From Streptomyces sp. ITFR-21 (GTDB lineage Bacteria > Actinomycetota > Actinomycetes > Streptomycetales > Streptomycetaceae): DNA of 64,000 nucleotides. The notes beneath the pieces are model-generated. The model was not told the DNA's origin and ran no database searches. It worked only from the letters and a program-made list of their open reading frames with translations. Below, one piece after another: positions 26,166 to 35,031 of the stretch. Made by a program: the position numbers and the translations under genes. Position 1 is the first letter of the stretch, and the number at the start of each line of letters is the position of its first letter. The stretch spans positions 3,244,001-3,308,000 of the forward strand of contig NZ_CP134605.1 in assembly GCF_031844685.1 (NCBI RefSeq). The letters run 5' to 3'.

Positions 26166-27026
26166 CTACTCCTCCCCGGCCGGCTTGAGGGTGCGCAGCC
26201 TGCGGCCGGCGAACCAGCCCGCCGCCGCCGTCACCGCCACCAGCATCACCACCGAGGTGCTCAAGCCGACGTCGGAGCCGACCAGGCCGCCGCCGGCGAG
26301 CTTCTGGGCGACGGCGAGTGACCACTGCTGGACGCTGAGGGTACGGGCGCCGGGCACGACGTTGCCGATCACCGACTCCCAGACCAGCGCGTAGACCAGG
26401 CCGACCACCACCGCGTGCCGGGTGATCACCCCGAGCATCAGGAAGATCGCGGAGTAGGCGACGGACGCCGCCGTCGCCGCGACCGCGAAGGCGACCGCGA
26501 GGTTCTGGCCGTTGCCGCCGAGGACGTACCCGGCCAGCAGGGTGGGGACCGCGCAGAAGGCGACGGTGACGCCTATGGCCACCAGCAGCTTGGTGGCGAT
26601 GACGGTGGACCGCCTGACCGGCTTGGCCAGCAGGTACACGATCGCGCCGTCGTCGATCTCCGGCCCGATGGCGCCGGTCCCGGCGATGACCCCGACCAGC
26701 GGCACCATCACGCCGAGCGCGAAGCCCCGCAGGATGTCGGCCGTGGTCGAGTCGTCCGCGCCGACCAGTGCGCGGACCGCGGCCACGATGAGCAGCAGCA
26801 GCGCGGGCAGCGCGAACAGCAGCAGGGCGCGGCGGCGGCCGAGCAGGCCGCGGTAGGTGAGGCGGGCGACGGTGGGGTGGTAGAAGGCGGGACCGGCGGA
26901 CCGGACCGGCGGCGGACGGCGGCCCGCGGGGGTGGCGGCGGGCCCCGGGGTAGCGGCGGCGCGGACGGCATCGGCGGGGTTGGCGGGGGCCGGCAGGCCG
27001 GCGGGGTTGGCGGGGTCGGCGGGCAT
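26166..27026 (-). CDS. ABC-2 type transporter permease
   Basis: 286-aa permease with six predicted helices after a Pro/Ala-rich 55-residue N-terminus. The arrangement ARLTYRGLLGRRRALLL, then helices and LAKPVRRSTVIATKLL, is typical of NosY/ABC-2 exporters. ATG 27026 follows AAGGAG by 9 nt. It lies 13 bp after the ATPase gene with which it presumably pairs. The substrate is unknown. Confidence 0.88.
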   Translation of the reverse strand: MPADPANPAGLPAPANPADAVRAAATPGPAATPAGRRPPPVRSAGPAFYHPTVARLTYRGLLGRRRALLLFALPALLLLIVAAVRALVGADDSTTADILRGFALGVMVPLVGVIAGTGAIGPEIDDGAIVYLLAKPVRRSTVIATKLLVAIGVTVAFCAVPTLLAGYVLGGNGQNLAVAFAVAATAASVAYSAIFLMLGVITRHAVVVGLVYALVWESVIGNVVPGARTLSVQQWSLAVAQKLAGGGLVGSDVGLSTSVVMLVAVTAAAGWFAGRRLRTLKPAGEE

Positions 27027-27039
27027 CGGTGTCGGCTCC

Positions 27040-27957
27040 TTACGCCGTGACCAGGTAGGAGAAGACGCTCTCCAGGGACTCGTCGGACGGCGAGACCGTG
27101 TAGAGCCGGATGCCGTGGTCGCGGGCGATCCGGGGCAGGAACTCGGTGAAGCCCGCGAAGTCGACGGCCTGGATCCGCAGCGCCCGTTCGGCGTAGTCCA
27201 GCTCGATCCCGGCGGTGGAGGGGTGCGCGATCAGCGCGGACGCCAGCGCGCGGTCGTCGCTGGACCGTACGAGGTAGCGGTGCGGCCGGTCGGTCATCAG
27301 CCGGCGGATCCTGCGGAAGTCACCGGAGGCGGCGTGCCGGCCGGCCACCACGACCTCGATGTGGTGGGCCAGCTGCTCGACCTCCTCCAGGATGTGCGAG
27401 GAGAACAGCACGGTCCGGCCGTCGGCGCCCATCCGCCGCAGCAGTTCCATCAGCTGCAGCCGCTGCCGGGGGTCCATGCCGTTGAACGGCTCGTCGAGCA
27501 GCAGCACGGAGGGGTCGTGGACCAGGGCCGACGCCATCTTGGCGCGCTGCCGCATGCCCTTGCTGTACGTCTCGATCCGCCGGTGCTGGGCGTACTCCAT
27601 CTCCACGGTGGCCAGCGCGCGCCGGGCGGCGGCGCCCGGGTCGGCCAGGCCGTGCAGCTCGGCGTTGGCCACGACGAAGTCGCGGGCGGTCAGGAAGTCG
27701 TACATCGACTCCCGTTCGGGCACGATGCCGATCTCGCGGTACGCCTGCTCGTTGCGCCAGACGGGGACGCCGTCCAGGGTGACCGAGCCGGTGGACGGCG
27801 GCAGGAAGCCGGCCATCATGGTGATCAGGGTGGACTTGCCGGCGCCGTTGGGCCCGAGCAGGCCCGTCACACCGGGGCCGACGGTCATGGTGACGTCGTT
27901 GACGGCCACCACGTTGCCGAACCAGCGGGACACCTTGTCGATGCCGATCGTCGTCAT
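27040..27957 (-). CDS. ABC transporter ATPase
   Basis: 305-aa ATPase. Walker A is GPNGAGKST (about 34-42), the signature is YSKGMRQRAKMA, Walker B is VLLLDEPFNGMD and the switch is SSHILEEVE. The C-terminal 90 residues are the regulatory extension of CcmA/NatA-type exporters. ATG 27957 overlaps the stop of the upstream permease (ATGA). The operon order permease-ATPase-permease with the upstream ATPase suggests two ABC-2 exporter pairs, or one heteromeric exporter. Confidence 0.93.
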   Translation of the reverse strand: MTTIGIDKVSRWFGNVVAVNDVTMTVGPGVTGLLGPNGAGKSTLITMMAGFLPPSTGSVTLDGVPVWRNEQAYREIGIVPERESMYDFLTARDFVVANAELHGLADPGAAARRALATVEMEYAQHRRIETYSKGMRQRAKMASALVHDPSVLLLDEPFNGMDPRQRLQLMELLRRMGADGRTVLFSSHILEEVEQLAHHIEVVVAGRHAASGDFRRIRRLMTDRPHRYLVRSSDDRALASALIAHPSTAGIELDYAERALRIQAVDFAGFTEFLPRIARDHGIRLYTVSPSDESLESVFSYLVTA

Positions 27958-28949
27958 GACAGGCCCGCCTTCCGGTAGCGGCGCAGCAGCAGTGCGAAGG
28001 AGCCGGCGGCGATGCCCGCGACGGCGAGCAGGTAGACCGTCCCGGCCAGCGCGTCGGGCGGCCCGGAGCCGTTCGGGAAGGCGGAGGCCGCGCCCAGGAA
28101 CCAGCTGGAGAAGCCGTCGATCAGGGTGATCGGCGAGAAGAGGCCGAGCCAGCCGATCACGTCGTACCTCTCCTGGGCCATGGCGACGCCCTGGACGGCG
28201 GAGACCGCGCCATAGGTGATCACGAACACCGCGATGACCGCGGCGACACCGAAGCCGCGGCGCGGCGTGACGGCGGCGATGACCAGGCCGATCCCGGCGA
28301 ACAGCAGTGACAGCAGGAGTACGGACAACAGGCCCTTCGCAAACCCGGCGGTCTGGGTGGCGAAACTGAGTTTCGCCAGCAGCGCGCCGACATAGAGGAT
28401 GACGAGCGGGAGGGCGGTCAGCAGGAACAGCGCCGTGCTGAGCGCCGCGTACTTGGCGGCCACGTAGTCGACGCGTTCGATGGGCCGGGAGAAGTACAGC
28501 GGTGTGGTCTTGAAGCGCAGGTCGCGGGATACGGACTGCGGGGCCTGCGCGGCGACGAACAGCGTGATGACGGCCTGCAGGATCACCGCGTAACGGGTGT
28601 ACTCCACCGGCAGCCTGGTCATGTCGGTGAAGACCGTGACGGCGACCATGATCAGGGCGGGCGCGCACATCGTGCCCAGCAGGAGCATCGGCAGCACCTT
28701 GGACTTGGCGGTGCGGCCGAGGCCGTAGGCGCCGCGCAGGCTCTGGCTGAACAGCGAGCGGCGGGCGTAGCCGCGGCCGAGCCGGGGGCCGTCGTAGGCG
28801 CGATAGCCGATGTTGTGGATGACGTCGGCGGGGGCGGAGGGCGCGCCCGCGGCGGGGGCGCCGGGGAGAGGGGCGCCCGGGGCGGGGGCGGCGAGGGTGC
28901 CGGCGGGTGGGGACGGCGCCCGGGGCGGGGTCACGTCAGGCTGCGTCAC
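27954..28949 (-). CDS. ABC-2 type transporter permease
   Basis: 331-aa permease. A Pro/Ala-rich tail (1-42) precedes VIHNIGYRAYDGPRLGRGYAR and about six helices. TPLYFSRPIERVDYVAAKYAAL is the ABC-2 signature segment. GTG 28949 is preceded by AAGGAG with 6 nt spacing, and overlaps the end of the upstream ATPase gene by 14 bp, so the genes are translationally coupled. Confidence 0.9.
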   Translation of the reverse strand: MTQPDVTPPRAPSPPAGTLAAPAPGAPLPGAPAAGAPSAPADVIHNIGYRAYDGPRLGRGYARRSLFSQSLRGAYGLGRTAKSKVLPMLLLGTMCAPALIMVAVTVFTDMTRLPVEYTRYAVILQAVITLFVAAQAPQSVSRDLRFKTTPLYFSRPIERVDYVAAKYAALSTALFLLTALPLVILYVGALLAKLSFATQTAGFAKGLLSVLLLSLLFAGIGLVIAAVTPRRGFGVAAVIAVFVITYGAVSAVQGVAMAQERYDVIGWLGLFSPITLIDGFSSWFLGAASAFPNGSGPPDALAGTVYLLAVAGIAAGSFALLLRRYRKAGLS

Positions 28950-29994
28950 GGCCGGCTCCTTCCCGGCGCGGGGCGCCGGCCCTGGGGGCGGCGCCCTCGG
29001 GGGAAGGGTGCGGGGCGGCGTCCGGGCCGCGGTGCGGGGCGCCGTCCTCGGGGGAAGGGTGCGGGTCGTGGTGCGGGGCGCCGTCCGAAGTGGCGTACGG
29101 GTCGTCGGTGAAGAGTTCGGCGATGCGGTGGCGGCGCTGTTCCATCCGGACCAGGCCGACGCCGAGCCGCGCGACCGCGTCCCGTACCAGGTCGTACGTC
29201 TCCTCGTCCGCGAGGTCGACCAGCAGCAGGTGGCCGCCGGTCCGCGCGGTCAGCCCCGCCTCGGTCAGCACGTCCAGCAGTTCCCGCTCCCCGTCGGTGA
29301 CCTCGACCGCCAGCGAGCCGGTGGCGTGGGTGAAGTCGCTGGTGGAGGAGGCACGCAGCAGGTGGCCGCCGTCGATGACGACGATGTGGTCGCTGGTGCG
29401 CTCCAGTTCGCCGAGCAGGTGCGAGGTGACCAGCACCGAGATGCCGAAGTCGGTGTGGACGCGGCGGATCAGGCCCAGCATCTCGTCCCGCCCGGCCGGG
29501 TCGAGGCCGTTGGTGGGCTCGTCGAGCAGCACCAGCCTGGGGTCGTGGACCAGTGCCTGGGCGAGTTTGACGCGCTGCTTCATACCCGTGGAGTAGCCGC
29601 CCATCGGGCGGTACCGCTCCTCGTAGAGGCCGACGTGGCGCAGGGTGTCGGCGGTGCGTTCGCGGGCGGCGGCCGGCGGCAGCCCGGACATCCGGGCCAT
29701 GTGCACGACGAACTCGGTCGCCGAGACGTCGGGCGGCAGGCAGTCGTGCTCGGGCATGTAGCCGACCAGGCCGCGGATCTCGGCCCCGGCGGCGGCCACG
29801 TCGAGCCCGAGCACGGTGGCACGGCCCTCGGTCGCCGGGGACAGCCCCAGGAGGATCTTGATCAGGGTCGACTTTCCGGCGCCGTTGGCTCCCACCAGGC
29901 CGGTCACGCCCGGGGTGATGTCAACGGTCAGCCGGTCGAGCGCGGTCACCCTCGGGTACCGCTTGCTCAGGCTCTCGGTAGCGATCACTGTCAC
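28936..29994 (-). CDS. ABC transporter ATPase, first gene of exporter operon
   Basis: 352-aa ATPase. Walker A is GANGAGKSTLIK, the signature YSTGMKQRVKLAQ, Walker B LVLLDEPTNGLD and the switch TSHLLGELE. The C-terminal 45 residues are a His/Pro/Asp-rich tail (PHHDPHPSPEDGAPHRG), unusual for the family and possibly metal-binding or disordered. Start GTG 29994 or GTG 29988 (reading VIATESLSKRYP); neither has a ribosome binding site, so translation may be leaderless. The divergent alpha/beta hydrolase gene begins 317 bp away. Confidence 0.9.
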   Translation of the reverse strand: MTVIATESLSKRYPRVTALDRLTVDITPGVTGLVGANGAGKSTLIKILLGLSPATEGRATVLGLDVAAAGAEIRGLVGYMPEHDCLPPDVSATEFVVHMARMSGLPPAAARERTADTLRHVGLYEERYRPMGGYSTGMKQRVKLAQALVHDPRLVLLDEPTNGLDPAGRDEMLGLIRRVHTDFGISVLVTSHLLGELERTSDHIVVIDGGHLLRASSTSDFTHATGSLAVEVTDGERELLDVLTEAGLTARTGGHLLLVDLADEETYDLVRDAVARLGVGLVRMEQRRHRIAELFTDDPYATSDGAPHHDPHPSPEDGAPHRGPDAAPHPSPEGAAPRAGAPRREGAGRDAA

Positions 29995-30092
29995 ATGGTC
30001 GACGGTAGGGGGCGGGGGCGGCCCGCGGCGTCCGCCCGGAGTCGCGGATCCGGCTCGTCCTCGCGGGTGACCTTCCCGTAGGGGTCGGCGGG

Positions 30093-30101
30093 TTGTCCAC
30101 A
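30093..30101 (+). promoter_or_regulatory. DnaA box TTGTCCACA
   Basis: Exact match to the Streptomyces DnaA consensus, in the divergent ABC/hydrolase promoter region. Single copy. Confidence 0.5.
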
Positions 30102-30117
30102 GGGCGGGTGAGGGGGC

Positions 30118-30146
30118 TTGACCCTCACATTCAGCGATGTCACATT
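30118..30146 (+). promoter_or_regulatory. Promoter candidate for the hydrolase-SDR gene
   Basis: TTGACC (30118-30123), a 17-nt spacer, then CACATT (30141-30146). The heptamer GATGTCA occurs twice in this area (about 30136 and 30151), which could be a regulator site. The leader to ATG 30311 would be about 160 nt. Confidence 0.4.
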
Positions 30147-30310
30147 GGGTGATGTCAGCGTTCGTGCCGGGAGGCGTGGGCGCGGGCGCGGGTGTTCGGC
30201 GCGATGTGCGCGGGCGCGGGTCACGTGTGCGCGCGGGTACGCGTGCGGCGCTTGGGTGGTGGTGTCGGCGCGGCACGGCCGCGGGACGGGGGAAAGGCGG
30301 GGTGGGCGGT

Positions 30311-32197
30311 ATGGACGGCGGGACCGGGCAGGTGCGGGAGCGGTTCGTCACGGGGGCGGACGGGGTGCGGCTGTGCGTCGCGGAGTACGGCGCCGGTGAC
30401 GGCCCCGGGGCGCGGCCGACGGTGGTGCTTCTGCACGGCTACCCGGACAGCAAGGAGGTGTGGGCCGCCGTGGCGGGGCTGCTCGCCGACCGGTTCCACG
30501 TGGTCCTCTACGACGTGCGCGGACACGGCCGGTCCGGTGTGCCCGCGCCGCTCAAGGGCGGCTTCACCCTGGAGAAGCTGACCGAGGACTTCCTTGCGGT
30601 CGCCGACGCGGTCAGCCCGGACCGGCCGGTGCACCTGGTGGGGCACGACTGGGGCTCGGTGCAGGGCTGGGAGTTCGCCACCGTCACCGCCACCGAGGGC
30701 CGGCTCGCCTCCTTCACCTCCGTCTCCGGACCGTCCCTGGACCACTTCGGCCACTGGATCCGCCGCCGGGTGCGGCGCCCCACCCCGCGCCGGGCCGCCC
30801 AGGTGCTGGGCCAGGGCGCCAAGTCCTGGTATGTGTACGCGCTGCACACCCCGGTCCTGCCCGAACTCGCCTGGCGCGGCGCGCTCGGCAGGCGGTGGCC
30901 CGGACTGCTGGCCCGCGCCGAGAAACTGCCCTCCGACGGCTATCCGACGCCCTCGCTGCCGGAAGACGCCGCGCACGGCGCCTGGCTGTACCGGGACAAC
31001 GTCCGCCGGCGGCTGGGCGGTCCGCGCCCGGACGCGTACGCGCGCGTGCCGGTGCAGCTGATCACACCGACCGGTGACGCCTTCCTGTCCGAGCGGCTCT
31101 ACGACGACCTCGACGAGTGGGTGCCGGACCTGACCCGGCGGTCCCTGCCGGCCAGGCACTGGGTGCCGAGGTCCCGACCGGAGCAGCTGGCCCGCTGGAT
31201 CACGGAATTCGTCTCCGGGCCGGCAGGGGGCGCGGCGGCGGGAGCGGGCGGCGCGGCCGGCGAAGCCGGCGGCGCGGGCGCCGCGGCTGAGGACGGGGGC
31301 GCCGCGGCTGACGCTTCCGGTGGCGCGCGGAGCCCGGCGAGGTCCGCGCCGGAGAGAGGCCGGGCCGGCGGCCGGGAGCGGTTCGCCGGGCGACTGGTGC
31401 TGGTCACCGGCGCGGCGAGCGGTATCGGCCGGGCGACCGCGCTGGCCTTCGCGGAAGCCGGCGCCCGGGTGGTCGCGGTGGACCGGGACGGCGAGGGTGC
31501 CGCCAGGACCGTGCGGCTGGCCCTCGGCGCTGGCGCCGCCGGGGCGTGGCCCGAGACCGTGGACGTCTCCGACGCCCGCGCCATGGAGGAGCTCGCCGCG
31601 CGGACCCTGGACGGCCGCGGCGTACCGGACGTGGTGGTGAACAACGCGGGCATCGGCCTGGCCGGCCCCTTTTTGGACACCACGCCCGAGGACTGGAAGC
31701 AGGTACTGGACGTCAACCTGTGGGGTGTCATCCACGGCTGCCGGCTGTTCGGCCGGCAGATGGTGGACCGCGGCCAGGGCGGCCACATCGTCAACACCGC
31801 CTCGGCCGCCGCCTTCCAGCCCTCGCGCGCCCTGTCCGCGTACGGCACCTCGAAGGCGGCCGTACTGATGCTCAGCGAGTGCCTGCGCGCCGAACTCGCC
31901 CCGCACGGCATCGGGGTGAGCGCGATATGCCCCGGTGTGGTCGACACCCCGATCACCGGCAGCGCACGGCACACCGGGGTCGACGAGGCCGAGCAGGAGC
32001 GGCGCCGGGCCAGTACGGCCAAGCTCTATCGGCGGCGCGGCTACCCGCCGGAGAAGGTCGCCCGGGCCGTGCTGCGGGCGGTGCGGCGCGACCTCGCGGT
32101 CGTCCCCGTCGCCCCCGAGGCACACGGCGCCCGGCTGCTGTCCCGGCTGTCCCCCGCCGCCCTGCGGGCCCTGGCCCGGATCGACCCGCCGCTGTGA
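30311..32197 (+). CDS. Alpha/beta hydrolase-short-chain dehydrogenase fusion
   Basis: 628-aa two-domain enzyme. The N-terminal alpha/beta hydrolase (about 10-295) has the oxyanion HGYPDSK and nucleophile elbow VGHDWGS (Asp nucleophile, epoxide-hydrolase-like). An Ala/Gly-rich linker of about 55 residues follows. The C-terminal SDR (about 365-628) has the cofactor motif TGAASGIG, NNAGIG, and catalytic Ser, Tyr and Lys in TASAAAFQPSRALSAYGTSKAA. The arrangement resembles mycobacterial EphD, in which an epoxide hydrolase and an SDR are fused. The substrate is presumably a lipid, by inference. ATG 30311 lies after a G-rich purine tract. The next gene begins 28 bp downstream. Confidence 0.9.
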   Translation: MDGGTGQVRERFVTGADGVRLCVAEYGAGDGPGARPTVVLLHGYPDSKEVWAAVAGLLADRFHVVLYDVRGHGRSGVPAPLKGGFTLEKLTEDFLAVADAVSPDRPVHLVGHDWGSVQGWEFATVTATEGRLASFTSVSGPSLDHFGHWIRRRVRRPTPRRAAQVLGQGAKSWYVYALHTPVLPELAWRGALGRRWPGLLARAEKLPSDGYPTPSLPEDAAHGAWLYRDNVRRRLGGPRPDAYARVPVQLITPTGDAFLSERLYDDLDEWVPDLTRRSLPARHWVPRSRPEQLARWITEFVSGPAGGAAAGAGGAAGEAGGAGAAAEDGGAAADASGGARSPARSAPERGRAGGRERFAGRLVLVTGAASGIGRATALAFAEAGARVVAVDRDGEGAARTVRLALGAGAAGAWPETVDVSDARAMEELAARTLDGRGVPDVVVNNAGIGLAGPFLDTTPEDWKQVLDVNLWGVIHGCRLFGRQMVDRGQGGHIVNTASAAAFQPSRALSAYGTSKAAVLMLSECLRAELAPHGIGVSAICPGVVDTPITGSARHTGVDEAEQERRRASTAKLYRRRGYPPEKVARAVLRAVRRDLAVVPVAPEAHGARLLSRLSPAALRALARIDPPL

Positions 32198-32225
32198 GAG
32201 AACACCTGGCAAGGAGGCCAACCCC

Positions 32226-33122
32226 GTGAGCTACGCGATCAGACCGCGCCGGGTCACGTTCGACTGGAAGCGGACCCCGCTGCACTGGATTCCGGACGAA
32301 CCGACCGCGACGCACGTCATCAACGTGCTGCACCTGCTGCTGCCCGCGGGGGAGCGGTGGTTCGTGAAGGTCTTCAAGGAGGCGCTGCCGCTGGTCACCG
32401 ACGAGCAGCTGCTCAAGGACATCAGGGGGTTCATGGGCCAGGAGGCCACCCACAGCGTCCAGCACGCGTACGTCCTGGAGCACCTGGCCGAGCAGGATCT
32501 CGACACCGGCCCCTACACCCGCCAGGTGGAGTACATGTTCGACGTGCTGCTCGGCGAGAAGCCGCCGTGGGGTCTGCCGGTGCCGCGCCGCGAGTGGCTG
32601 CGCTTCCGGTTGTCGGTGATCGCGGCCATCGAGCACTTCACCGCGGTGCTCGGCGACTGGATCCTGGATGCCGGGGCGCTGGACCGGGCGGGCACCGACG
32701 AGGTGATGCTGGACCTGCTGCGCTGGCACGGCGCGGAGGAGGTCGAGCACCGGGCGGTCGCGTTCGACATGTACCAGCACACGGGCGGCCGGGGCGCGGT
32801 CCGCTATCTGCGCCGGGCCGAGGGGATGGCGCTGGCCTGGCCGACGCTGTTCTACCTGTGGGTGAGCGGCGCCCGCTACCTGCTGCGCCGCGACCCGCGG
32901 CTGGCCGGCGGCCGGTACCGCTTCAGGGACCACCGCGCCGCCGCCCACCGCGGACTGCTGCCGTCGTGGGCCTTGTTGAACGCCGCGATGCCCCGCTACC
33001 TCCGCCGGTCGTACCATCCGTCGCAGGAGGGGTCGTTGCGCAAGGCCGTCGACTACCTGGCGACATCCCCGGCGGCACGCGCCGCCGCGACCGGGCCGAC
33101 GGGCGGCGCCGTGGCTTCCTGA
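32226..33122 (+). CDS. PF10118-type metal-dependent hydrolase (diiron-like)
   Basis: 298-aa protein of the predicted metal-dependent hydrolase family PF10118. Glu/His pairs suited to a diiron four-helix bundle are visible: GQEATHSVQHA, AAIEHFTAVLG and HGAEEVEHRAVAFDMY. Actual chemistry is unknown; members lie near fatty-acid and steroid genes. GTG 32226 follows AAGGAGG by 8 nt. It is probably co-transcribed with the hydrolase-SDR upstream (28 bp) and the MerR gene downstream (36 bp). Confidence 0.87.
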   Translation: MSYAIRPRRVTFDWKRTPLHWIPDEPTATHVINVLHLLLPAGERWFVKVFKEALPLVTDEQLLKDIRGFMGQEATHSVQHAYVLEHLAEQDLDTGPYTRQVEYMFDVLLGEKPPWGLPVPRREWLRFRLSVIAAIEHFTAVLGDWILDAGALDRAGTDEVMLDLLRWHGAEEVEHRAVAFDMYQHTGGRGAVRYLRRAEGMALAWPTLFYLWVSGARYLLRRDPRLAGGRYRFRDHRAAAHRGLLPSWALLNAAMPRYLRRSYHPSQEGSLRKAVDYLATSPAARAAATGPTGGAVAS

Positions 33123-33158
33123 CCGACCGGAGCCGGGCGAGGACCGAGGAGTGAAGGC

Positions 33159-34151
33159 GTGAGCACCGCCGCCGAGCAGCGCACGTACCGGATCGAGGAC
33201 CTGTCCCGCCTGAGCGGGACGACGGTCCGCAACATCCGCGCCTACACCGACCGCGGGCTGCTCCCGAAACCCGAGCGCCGCGGCCGGGCCAACGTCTACG
33301 GCGACACGCACCTGGCCCGGCTGCGGCAGATCGCCGACCTGCTCGAACGGGGCTACACCCTGGCCAGCATCAAGGAACTGCTGGCCGCGTGGGACGCCGG
33401 TACCGGCCTGGGCGGAGTGCTCGGGCTGGTGGACGAGGTGGACCGCCCGTGGTCGGACGAGCGGCCGGCCCGGATCGGCCGGCCCGAGCTGACGGCGGCG
33501 TTCGGCGGACGCACCGACCTGACGGCGATCGAGGAGGCCATCGCCTTCGGCGTCCTGGAGCCGGTGCCGGGCAGTGAGGACGAGTTCCTGGTCCCGAGCC
33601 CCCGGGAGCTGGCGGTCGCCGTGGAGCTGCACGCCGCCGGAGTGCCGCTGCCCGCGATCACCGGTCATCTCGGCGAGCTGCGGGGACAGGTGGAGCACAT
33701 CTCGGAGCGGTTCCTGGAGTTCACCACCGAGTACGTCTTCGAGCGCTTCCTCCACCACCCGCCCACCGACGCCGAGGCGGCGGAGGCGGCCGGCCTGATC
33801 CGCCGGCTGCGTCCGCTCGCCCAGCAGATCGTCGACGCCGAACTCGCCCGTGCCATGCGCTCCCGCGCCACCGACCACATCCGCCGCCACCTCGGGGAGG
33901 CCCTGCTCTCCGCGCCGACCGCCGCCCCGGCGCCCCCCGCCGAGCCCGACCGCCCCGAGAACCCCCCGGCCGGGGCCCCCCGACCGCCCGAGGCCGCCCT
34001 CCCCGTCCCCGTCCCTCTGCCCCCCGCCACGGTCGCCGCCGTCCGCGCCCTGGTCGGCCAGGACCACGTCGCCGCCTTCGTCACCGCCGCCACCGACCGC
34101 GAGGTCGCCACCCGCCGCCTGACCGCCCTCACCCCCCGCGACCCGCAGTAG
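33159..34151 (+). CDS. MerR-family transcriptional regulator
   Basis: 330-aa regulator. The MerR helix-turn-helix and wing are residues 8-78 (YRIEDLSRLSGTTVRNIRAYTDRGLLPKPERRGRANVYG...LARLRQI). The central 80-230 region is a predicted effector domain with no Cys pair, so it is not a classical metal sensor. A Pro-rich linker (about 245-285) leads to a short C-terminal helix pair. GTG 33159 follows GAGGAG. It is the last gene of the hydrolase-SDR operon and likely regulates it. Confidence 0.9.
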   Translation: MSTAAEQRTYRIEDLSRLSGTTVRNIRAYTDRGLLPKPERRGRANVYGDTHLARLRQIADLLERGYTLASIKELLAAWDAGTGLGGVLGLVDEVDRPWSDERPARIGRPELTAAFGGRTDLTAIEEAIAFGVLEPVPGSEDEFLVPSPRELAVAVELHAAGVPLPAITGHLGELRGQVEHISERFLEFTTEYVFERFLHHPPTDAEAAEAAGLIRRLRPLAQQIVDAELARAMRSRATDHIRRHLGEALLSAPTAAPAPPAEPDRPENPPAGAPRPPEAALPVPVPLPPATVAAVRALVGQDHVAAFVTAATDREVATRRLTALTPRDPQ

Positions 34152-34287
34152 CCACCGCGGCCCGAGGCGGCCAGGCCCGACTCTGGCCGCCCCCGCCGCC
34201 CGCGCCCCCTGGTCCCGCGCCGGTCCCCGCGTCTGCAGCCCGTACCGCGAGCCCGTACCGCTTGGGCCCGGCGGGGCTTCGCCGGGC

Positions 34288-34979
34288 TCAGCCGAGCTGG
34301 GCCGCCGCTGCCGGGGCGATGCGTTCGAAGACCTTCCGGTCGGCGGCGAAGTAGGAGTCCGGGATCGGCCAGTGGACGACGATCTCCGTCACCCCGGCCT
34401 CCTGGTGCCGGCCGGCGAATCCACGCAGGCGTCGAGGAACTCCACCGGCCGGCGCGGCTGCGGAGTGAACCCGGTGAGCATCGTCTTCTCCAGCTGCGCC
34501 GCGTCCCGCCCGATCTCCGCGCACGCCGCCCCCAGCCCGGCCAGCTGCCCGCGCACCGCCTGGAGCGACTCATCGGCCGTACCGGTCTCGAACAGCTTCG
34601 GGTCCCCGGTGGTCACCCACGCCTGCCCGTACCGCGCGGCGAGCCGCAGCCCCCGCGGCCCGGTCGCGGCCACCGCGAACGCAGCCGCGAACGGCAGCCG
34701 GGGCAGCTGCGTACAACCGGGGATGTTCCGCGCCTCCACCGCCGAGTAGTACTCCCCGCCGTACGACACCGCCCCCTCCCGCAGCAGCCGGTCCAGCAGC
34801 GCGACGAACTCCGCGAACCGGTCCGCCCGCTCCCGCGGCGTCCACGCCTCCTGCCCCAGCGCCGTCGCGTCGAACCCCGTCCCCCCGGCCCCGACCCCGA
34901 GCGTGACCCGCCCGTCGCTGACGTCGTCCAGCGTCATCAGAACCTTCGCCAACGTCACCGGATGCCTGAAGTTCGGCGA
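34288..34979 (-). pseudogene. LLM-class (F420-type) oxidoreductase, C-terminal part of a split gene
   Basis: Residues 72-301 equivalents of an LLM oxidoreductase, beginning SPNFRHPVTLAKVLMTLDDVSDGRVTLG and ending FERIAPAAAAQLG. Two defects are visible. The N-terminal 72 residues are missing here and lie 3.3 kb away at 38295-38510 on the same strand. A one-base deletion near 34420 shifts the frame: FLDACVD should continue FAGRHQEAGVTEIVVHWP, which is found in the next frame. The intact paralogue at 36240 gives the reference. The break coincides with the attL core of the integrated element. Confidence 0.88.
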
Positions 34980-34996
34980 GCCCAAGCCTCGTTCAT
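34977..34996. other. attL of the integrated element
   Basis: Core CGA at 34977-34979 and the element half-site CCTCGTTCAT at 34987-34996. The left side is LLM coding sequence (SPNFRHPV). Confidence 0.75.
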
Positions 34997-35031
34997 ACAA
35001 TCGGTCCATGCGGCGACATGAGGCACAAGAG

